Assembly (NCBI GenBank): GCA_000149265.1
Contig: CH002917.1
Coordinates: forward strand, 751,304-815,303
Direction of reading: 5' to 3'
Source: Ciona savignyi
Lineage: Eukaryota; Chordata; Ascidiacea; Phlebobranchia; Cionidae
DNA: 64,000 nt
The notes beneath the pieces are model-generated. The model did not search any database, was not told the origin of the DNA, and saw nothing but the letters and a program-made list of their open reading frames with translations. Shown here piece after piece: positions 56,331 to 64,000 of the stretch. Each line of letters opens with the position of its first letter. Position 1 is the stretch's first letter. The position numbers and the translations under genes are program-made.

Positions 56331-58205
56331 GTACATGAAAATTGGTAGATAGGTGGATAACACATTTATAAATTTGCTTCCTAAAAATAAACCTTATATC
56401 TTATTTGGTTTTCAAACGCGCGCCATGAACGCCCCCACACTATACGTCAAATTATCAATATGTTCGGTTTGGGTTGACATAATACAGCTTGGATATAGCT
56501 CAATCGACGATTTGTTATAGTAAGTACATGAACATAAGTAGATGGGTGGATAACACATTTATATAAACTTGCTCCCAAAAAATAAACCTTATATCTCGTT
56601 GGGTTTTCAAACGCGCGCCATTCACGCACCAACACCACGTCAAATTATCAATATGTTCGGTTTGGGTTGAAATGAAACAGCTTGGATATAGCTAAATCGA
56701 CGATTTGTGATAGTAAGTACATGAAAATTGGTAGATGGGTGGATAACACATTTATAAATTTGCTCCCACAAAATAAACCTTATATCTTGTTTGGTTTTCA
56801 AACACACGCCATGAACGCACCCACACTATACGTTACACTTTACAGTATCAATATGTTCGGTTTGGGTTGACATGAAACAGCTTGGATATACCTAAATCGA
56901 CGATTTCTTGTAGTAAGTACATAAAAAGTGTTAGATGGGTGGATAACACATTTATAAATTTGCTCCCAAAAAAAACCTTATATCTCGTTTGGTTTTCAAA
57001 CGCGCGCCATTCACGCACCCACTCTACGTCAAATGATGATTCAACTGATTTTAATGGCATCAACTTAAACGCGAACGAAAAAGGAGCACAATATTATCAT
57101 AAGCCACTACAGAGTAGTTTTAAAAGCACGGCCTCCTGCTGCACAGGGTGATAATTATTTTATATTAATGTGTTCGCTTTGGATGGACATGAAACAGCTT
57201 GGATATACCTAAATCGACGATTTATTGTAGTAAGTACATGAAAATTGGTAGATGGGTGGATAACACTATTATAAATTTGCTTTTAAAAAATAAACCTTAT
57301 ATCTTGTTTGGTTTTCAAACACGCGCCATTCACGCACCCACACTACGTCAAATTATCAGTATGTTCGCTTTGGGTTGAAATGAAACAGCTTGGATATACC
57401 TAAATCGACGATTTGTCATAGTAAGTAGATGAAAATTGGTAGATGGGTAGATAACATCATTGTAAATTTGCTCACAAAATATAAACCTTATATCTCGTTT
57501 GGTTTTCAAACGCGCGCCACAAACGCACCCACACTACGTCAAATGATCAATATGTTCGCTTTGGGTTGAAATGAAACAGCCTTGATATTCCTAAATCGAC
57601 GATTTGTTATACTAAGTACATGAAAATTGGTAGATGGGTGGATAACACATTTATAAAATTGCTCCCAAAAAATAAACCTTATATCCCGTTTTCTTTTCAA
57701 ACGCGCGCCATTCACGCACCCACACTACGTCAAATTATCAGTATTTTCGCTTTGGGTTGAAATGAAACAGTTTGGATATACCTAAATCGACGATTTGTTA
57801 TAGTAAGTACATAAAAACTAGTAGATGGGTAGATAACATACCTTTAATTTTTTGGCCAAAAAATAAACCTTATATCTCGTTTGGTTTTCAAACGCGCGCC
57901 ATTCACGCACCCACACTACGTCAAATTATCAATATGTTCGCTTTAGGTTGAAATGAAACAGCTTGGATATACCTAAATCGACGATTTGTTATAGTAAGTA
58001 CATGAAAATCGGTAGATGGGTGGATAACACATTTATAAAATTGCTCCCAAAAAATAAACCTTATATCTTGTTTTGTTTTTAAACGCGCGCCATTCACGCA
58101 CCCACACTACGTTAAATTATCAGTATTTTCGCTTTGGGTTGAAATGAAACAGCTTGGATATACCTAAATCGACGATTTGTTGTAGTAAGTACATGAAAAT
58201 TGGTA
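56331..58205 (+). repeat. 190-bp satellite, 10 units
   Basis: Units begin near TAGTAAGTACATGAAAATTG and contain CAAACGCGCGCCATTCACGC and TGAAACAGCTTGGATATACC. Starts are at about 56327, 56518, 56711, 56913, 57231, 57421, 57611, 57801, 57991 and 58182. The period is 190-191 bp for the last five. The interval 56913-57231 contains an extra non-repeat segment (about 57036-57168). Confidence 0.95.
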
Positions 58206-59674
58206 GATGACGTGATATCAGCCCGCTTTCATATATAAATGTCGACAAATTTTTGCAGTATCTTAATGAACTTAGGTGTGATGCTGCAATTAACACACAT
58301 CAATTTTTATAATATAATTAAATATCTTCTTTATTGCGAACCAAGTTCTCATTTTCCGTTCTGAATTAATCATTGAGTGAAGTCGATGATCTTGCCACTT
58401 AGTTTAACTACGTATTGCAAAACTTGTTGTTTATTATGGATAAACATAATGATTGCAGAAAAGGTATGTTGTAGCAGAACTAACTAAATGACACACAACA
58501 AAAGCGAGTTTCGGAAAGCAAAAAATCTAAAACGCATTAACGTAATCACTTCTGGGGTAATTATCATCATCCATTTTATCTTTAGTCACGTAATTTTCGT
58601 TTTTTGTTATTTTTACGACAGTTTGTTCATGTATATCTACCTGAAAATCTCTCTAATGTTATTCTAAATTAAAATCATTATTTATGACGAATGTCGGTTA
58701 CACGAATTTAAATCTTTTAACCCCGTTTGTTTCTATTACCGCCCGTAAAAAGTTTCTATTTACCGCCCGTAAAAAACTGCACATGCAATCATTTTCACTT
58801 GAAATTGTTGATATTGTGTCAGCTTAACGAATTATGTAATCATAGAACTTGGGAAATAATAATCCTAAACTCATTTAAGAAACACAATTTTCGTTTCTAA
58901 GAAACGAAAATTTTACCCGAGAAACGAAAATTTTGTTTCCAGAAACGATAACGAAAAGTTGTTATGTTAGTTTTATTACAGTAATATGTGATATCGCATG
59001 CTTCGTGGTTAAAGAGTTTTAAATCTTTGTAAGAGGTGAATCGGTCAAAACATGGGCAAGTACAATTTGTTCTTCAAAACTTTGAGGACAAATTAAGTAA
59101 CCGCTTTCTGCTATAGAACATTTAGATTATGTGCTACTCGGTGACGCACGTAATTAATAAACATCTGATCACAAACTGAGCACCATATTTGTAATTTTGT
59201 ATAGCAAACAAAAAAATCTTTCTGTTGTGGGGATTACACAAGTAATAATGTAACTCCATTATGAGTCATTATTCACACCACTATTGGCAGGTGTTTGTAC
59301 TGTTAACTCGAGTTTAATTATGACATCATAATAACGCGCGACAAAGCTGATTTCTTACGCCGCCAATGTTCTGCATGACGTCACTGTGACGTTTTACCAA
59401 TTTTAATTAGGCTGGTTCATGTGAATAAAAAAATATTTCACCGGATAAAGTATCGAACCCAACATGGGCCGGTCCATAATTACGAATCAGTCACGCAAAC
59501 CATTCGGCCAGACACCCTTATTGAATTAAAATAAGTTATATGGTTGTTTTACTGTTTGACCTCTAGTGCCACCTAACTGCTAAAAAATTATCTAATACAT
59601 TTTTTTTTCAGAAACAAAACTTTCGTTTCTGCCATTTCGGTTTGGAAAAATTTCGTTTCTCACCGTTACATAGG
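58206..59674. other. Right part of the 7.2-kb block; inverted satellite unit and a tRNA-like segment
   Basis: 58640-58985 is an inverted partial unit of the 490-bp satellite. 59442-59517 (minus strand) has an A-box (TGGCCGAATGG) and a B-box (GGTTCGATAC) of a tRNA-like pol III promoter, probably the head of the second SINE family. 59605-59665 repeats the TTTCGTTTC words at the right edge. No gene. Confidence 0.55.
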
Positions 59675-60484
59675 AGAACTGCACTCCTAAATCCATTCAG
59701 GTCGGACAACGGTAAAGAGCGCGAAAAACTAGTGGAGAAAAACAATAATCTGTGCATGTGGGAAGACTTAACGCCTGCAGGGGTGGTTATGTGAGTGGAA
59801 GCTAGTAGGAAATTTTAGAAATAATATGTGTAAATGGCGCACGGCTAAATGACAAACCTTCTGTCGCAGCGCTTTTCTTTTTATCGTTATATATTGCGCG
59901 ATTTTACTATTCAAATGTCTGGGGTTTTCTTTCTAGACCTATCGAAATAACTGTATTAACCTCTATCCTTTTACTGAACACTTTCACCAGAGCAAACAAA
60001 AACACAATGCTTTTAAGTAAACCTGGATATGGAAATAAATAACTTCGCCCATTGTTCGGTCATATAAAGTTATTTGATGTCATATTTGAAAAACAACAAG
60101 ATCAATTTAGGCAAGGAGTCCTGTTTAAGGAACTTCCCAAAAGTATGACATAAATAAGTCACACATTAAGGTCAAAAATAAACTAATTAACCGCCGATTA
60201 AGTTTGTGACACCTTATTGTAGGGGTGAGCTTTATGAAATGCCATTACGACAGCTTTCTTGCAGGATATAAACATGTTAAACTACTGCTGGATAAACGGA
60301 TCACATGACTGGTAGGCTATGTCTAACATCATAATGGTACCCATAGCAACCAAAAAAACTACAGCGATATTAGGTACTGTTTAGAAAAGATGCTAATTTA
60401 ACACATTTAAAAGCGATTTTTGAAGTACAGTTCATTTTTAAAATGTAAATATATATTAAAACAGTAGTAACTTTATGCAAAATA

Positions 60485-60669
60485 CTGTGAAACCCTGCTT
60501 ACCTCACCACCTATGGGACCGTCATTAAGCTGTCGCGTTAGCGGGGTGGTCGTGTTAGTGAAACAGAATGCAATGCATTACCATAGTAAATTATTTGGGT
60601 CCGCACTGAAGTGGTCCTGATAAAGAGGTGGTCGTGTTATCGAGGTGGTCTCCAAGCGAGGTTCCACTG
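60485..60669. mobile_element. 185-bp TA-flanked MITE upstream of P4 (mariner/pogo-like)
   Basis: Tips CTGTGAAACCCTGC and, reverse-complemented, CAGTGGAACCTCGC are imperfect inverted repeats, bounded by TA at 60483-60484 and 60670-60671. GGTGGTCGTGTTA occurs twice inside. The paralogous places upstream of P2 (about 43808-43835) and P3 lack it, reading TATATATTAATAGCTTAGTG across the site. Confidence 0.75.
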
Positions 60670-61062
60670 TATTAGTGGTTTAGAACTTTGACATCCAACC
60701 GACATAGGCCTATAGCAGGATAAACCGGTACCTAGTAAGTCGGTTGTATTCTTGAGCAAGGCACTTGGCAGGCATTTCCCTAAAAGTTATTGTAGAATTT
60801 ATGATAAGTAGACGGTCATAGGGTAATAAGGTTAAACGAAAACATAATCGCATGATCCTATCGTCCCACGTAGGTGTTTGTTCTGAGATAAGCCGAATGA
60901 TCTATTTCAGTCACCTCGATTTCAACATAATGAACTTTGTTTAGACATACAATGCTAACCTACACGCAGAAGCGGCGTGAACCCCATATGACTTTTCCAT
61001 GACGCATCGTGAGATATTTTTGGAATTCTTCCTGAGAACTAGTGCAGATGGTGGGCAAGCTG

Positions 61063-61069
61063 TATAAAA
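61063..61069 (+). promoter_or_regulatory. TATA box of P4
   Basis: TATAAAA 67 bp before the start codon. The upstream GACGCATCGTGAGATAT and CAGATGGTGGGCAAG blocks are shared with P2 and P3. Confidence 0.8.
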
Positions 61070-61135
61070 GCCCAGCTGGACGTTACTTTAGCATCTACCT
61101 GTTTAACCTGCACAGAACAACTAGAACTCTAAAAA

Positions 61136-62209
61136 ATGAAGATCTTTGCAATCTTTGCTTTCGGTAAGTGGGTTATAACGAACTATTTCTTTCAGTGCTT
61201 ACAATATATTGTTTTCAGTGCTTCTCGCACAATCCGCTCGATCCGAAGACCGCGTTGTCGGTGGTAGCGACGTGACCTCAACCTCATTCGCTCCATGGCA
61301 AGTATCCCTCCAAAAGAGTGGAAGTCACTTCTGTGGAGGATCCATCATCTCAGCAACTAAGATCATGTGTGCCGCCCACTGCGTCCAAAGGTAAGATATC
61401 CAATGGATCATTGTAGGCCAGCGAAACACTAATAAATTAATTCTTTTTCAGCCCAGCCAGCTCCACCACTGTTGTCGCTGGAACCGTTGAATACAAGAAC
61501 CCAGGACAAGCCCTCACCGCAATCAGCTGGTTGGCCCATCCCCAATACAGTTCAAGGACCATTGACTACGATTATTCAATCATTACCGTTTCTGGTTTTT
61601 CGTTGAACAGCGCTGTAAGTTCATGTCTGGTTTCACCTCAATCTCATCATTAACCACCATTACCTGCCTCAGGTTCAAGCAATTCAAGTTGCGTCTCAAG
61701 AATACCCAGCCGGAACTCAAGCTCTTATGACCGGATGGGGAAAGACCAGCGGTGGAATTTTCGGACAAATCCCAAACACTATGCAGGTATTCCCAAATGA
61801 CCTCTAAGTAATACGAGCTACCAGCAATCATGTCTACAGACTCGTTTACAAACGCTTATTCCTATTTGTATCCGCAGTATGCTTACACGTACTTGGTAAG
61901 CAAGGCGACATGCCGTGCAACATGGGGTGCCCAGGTCACTGACAGAATGCAATGCGCTAATGATGACACCAACAGTGGTTGCAACGTAAGTTTTGCGTTT
62001 ATTTAATCCCATCCTTAACCTAAACCAATTCTAAACGGGTAAACCTCCAGGGTGATTCCGGTGGCCCACTTGCTGTCAATGATGGTGGCGTATGGAAGTT
62101 GGTAGGAAACACCTCGTGGGGATCAAGCAGCTGTGCCGTTAGTATGCCATCAGCATGGTCCAAGAACTCAGCTGTGTACAGCTGGATCCAAACCAACGCT
62201 GACCTTTAA
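61136..62209 (+). CDS. Secreted chymotrypsin-like serine protease P4 (6 exons, 247 aa), most diverged member
   Basis: Exons: 61136-61163, 61219-61390, 61452-61614, 61673-61786, 61878-61985, 62051-62209, all GT-AG, 248 codons with TAA. Same signal peptide as P3, but the mature N-terminus is VVGG instead of IVGG. The triad is His63, Asp107 and Ser198. Position 189 is Ser with Gly at 190 (NSGCNGDSGGP). Changes cluster in exon 4 ([14 protein letters not shown]), exon 5 ([20 protein letters not shown]) and the surface near the pocket ([15 protein letters not shown]). The C-terminus is NADL instead of NGGI. Intron 4 is unrelated in sequence to that of P1-P3. It is apparently functional. AATAAA is at 62232. 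Confidence 0.95.
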
Positions 62210-62237
62210 GTGTTTCGTTCAGCCTGGAAATAATAAA

Positions 62238-64000
62238 ATTCGATGCTTACGATTACTGTTTCTATATATTAACTATACATCTGAAAAAACTTAGTTTTAA
62301 GGCATAGTATTGCCACGGCCGCTTTACCTATAGGAGTACTTTTAACGTACAATACAAGTTACAGTTTACTAAGCAACACCTTACCTTGAGTATATACGGT
62401 CGTGACGAAATCGGTAAAGCGCAAACTACATATTATTTCTGTACAATAACGTTCTTATTAATAGCTTATCGTGGTTCAAAAAGAAGTTATATAGCCTACA
62501 AATCAACAAATATAGCAAATTAAATCGGCCGGTTGTACAGAAAGAAATGGAAAACAGATCTTGACGAGATATAAACAAATTCACTTAAATTAAGTTAAAA
62601 AGATTCATCAGTGGTTATGAAGAGAACCTGTCGTTAAAACTAACCAGAAAGATTATTAGTATTGTTATAATTTCAACATGGCAAAACTACACAAACTATT
62701 TTCTATTTACTAAACAAATAATTCCAAATGTGGCTTTCCGCGATAATGCGCTGGCAATCTCTTAGAATTAACAGGGAAACTGGTAATTTCAGGAAATAGC
62801 CTTAAAATCAAAACAAACTTAATTAAAATGAAATTTAATTATTCGTACAAAAATAGTCTTTACCGCGCCTTTGGGTGGAAATAGTAATATTCATGCACAT
62901 GATTAAACGATTTTTAAATAAAGGTTTACGTTTATTTAAATAAAGGTTCACGTTTATATGCTTATGTATAAGCTGACCGGTATAAATAACCGATCGCGCC
63001 TTAGTTAACTCACGTCTTGGAAGACCGACGCTTTTGGGTATTTAAGTTTCGAGCCAAAGGGTTGCTTATTCCAAACCAGCGCTAGCTATTCTGTTGAGGT
63101 TATAAAGCAATGCACAACATGCATTGATTGAAAACAATAAATGGGACAAACAAATATAGAGTTAACGAGTCGCATTTGGCTACTAGATTATTTTGACAAA
63201 TTAAATTAAATTAACTTTTCCATTTTATACAACATGCTATAATAGCTTTAGTTAAGCAAGTGTGGTCGCGTGACTTACAAATAATCAGGTTATAGTTTCC
63301 TGGCAGTTGCGGTGTTTTAATTTCGGTTGCTTTGTTTGCTATTTGATAAGTTAAACAAACTTATAACGATCCATTCGTCTGATATGGCTCAGTGTGTTTG
63401 TCATTCGTCTGATTATGGCCCAGTTAGACATAATACGATTAAAAAAATTAAATCTTAGTATATTTAATTTATTTATTTAAAACCTTATAATAATTTTATT
63501 TAATAGATGTTAATAGGTTATTTAAATAAATGTTACCAAATTTATTATTTTAATATATTTATTTGCCATATATAAACAGATTTGTTTGATGGACTGCATT
63601 ACATTTATTTAGTAGATTTAAAAGAATTATTTACCGGATTTTATTAGAATAGTTTGGTAGATGTTAATAGGTTTGCTTGATCAACGTTAATGGTTGTATT
63701 TGATAGATTTTAATAAATTTATTTGAAATAAGATTAGTTTAAGTTTTATTCTTCGCTTCTTTATTACATAAAGAATATGAGCAGTTGTAAAAAAGCGGCA
63801 GGTATAAGCGGCAAAACAACAATAGTTAAAACATGTCAGTAAATACACACGGTATAACAAGAAAAAGCGACATGGTCGTAAACTCTTACATTAAGCTAAC
63901 ATTTTAAATTGCCGTGATTTTTATAGGTTTGTTTAATAATTCTATTTGTCAGATTAAAAGACATTTATTTGATAGATATTAATAACTATTTAATAAAAGT
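62238..64000. other. No gene seen; degenerate AT-rich array at the right edge
   Basis: 62238-63420 has no supportable exon, apart from a decayed SINE-like piece near 63045-63130. From about 63460 to the edge there is a degenerate repeat of TTAATAGGTTTATTTGATAG-like words. It is interrupted at 63735-63905 by a copy of dispersed repeat family 2 (AAAACATGTCAGTAAATACA, ATGGTCGTAAACTCTTACAT). Confidence 0.5.

Larger units (their letters stand above)
52438..59674. mobile_element. About 7.2-kb insertion made of two satellite arrays, upstream of P4
   Basis: The sequence up to 52437 (GCTTATTGGGAAGTACAA) and from 59675 (GAGAACTGCACTCCTAAATC) is continuous upstream of P2 at about 40970-41000, so this block is an insertion or a deletion-free expansion. 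The inner ends are GGGAACGGTAGCG and, reverse-complemented, TATGTAACGGTGAGAAACG. Both run into TTTCGTTTC repeats. A possible imperfect target duplication is TACAAGG against TACATAGG. No transposase-like frame was found. Confidence 0.6.

Noticed and set aside
56682-57151. ORFs of 62 and 89 codons
   Set aside because: They follow the 190-bp satellite period and contain no known motif.

Overview
The window looks like AT-rich nuclear DNA of a chordate-type invertebrate, most probably a tunicate of the Ciona type. This is inferred from compact GT-AG genes with introns of about 50-900 bp, an SLC22/mu-crystallin/dysbindin gene set, pancreas-like secreted serine proteases, and a dense tRNA-derived SINE with an (ATCCT)n tail. 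No database search was possible. Multi-exon gene models were built by joining exons by hand at GT-AG sites with phase checking, and each complete model closes in frame.

Layout. 1-439 (-): 5' part of an unrecognised protein with a mitochondrial-type N-terminus and one membrane segment. 1057-1755: inverted-repeat element carrying a tRNA-Asp-like gene. 4243-10192 (+) and 12165-21057 (-): two convergent (tail-to-tail) SLC22-type organic-ion transporter genes, each with 12 exons of identical length and 600 codons, packed with SINEs, MITEs and a tandem array. 24292-32892 (-): complete mu-crystallin/ornithine cyclodeaminase-family gene (8 exons, 314 aa), with two minisatellites and a piggyBac-like element in its introns. 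33366-33899 (-): intronless dysbindin-like BLOC-1 subunit. 35740-36240 (-): doubtful ORF.

37906-62209 (+): four tandem six-exon genes for secreted chymotrypsin-fold proteases (called P1-P4 here), each with its own TATA box and AATAAA. The S1 pocket has Ser189, so chymotrypsin/elastase-like rather than trypsin specificity is expected. P2 and P3 lie in a recent tandem duplication that also copied a foldback element made of 16-bp repeats. P2 contains a 100-N assembly gap and a mutated splice acceptor. Between P3 and P4 lie a hAT element inserted in another copy of itself, and a block of about 7.2 kb built from two satellite families. That block interrupts a sequence that is continuous upstream of P2.

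The genes do not form one pathway. The window is mainly a record of local gene duplication (inverted for SLC22, tandem for the proteases) and of nested insertion by hAT-, piggyBac- and TA-type elements, a foldback element and SINEs. In several cases the target-site duplication or a paralogous empty site is visible.
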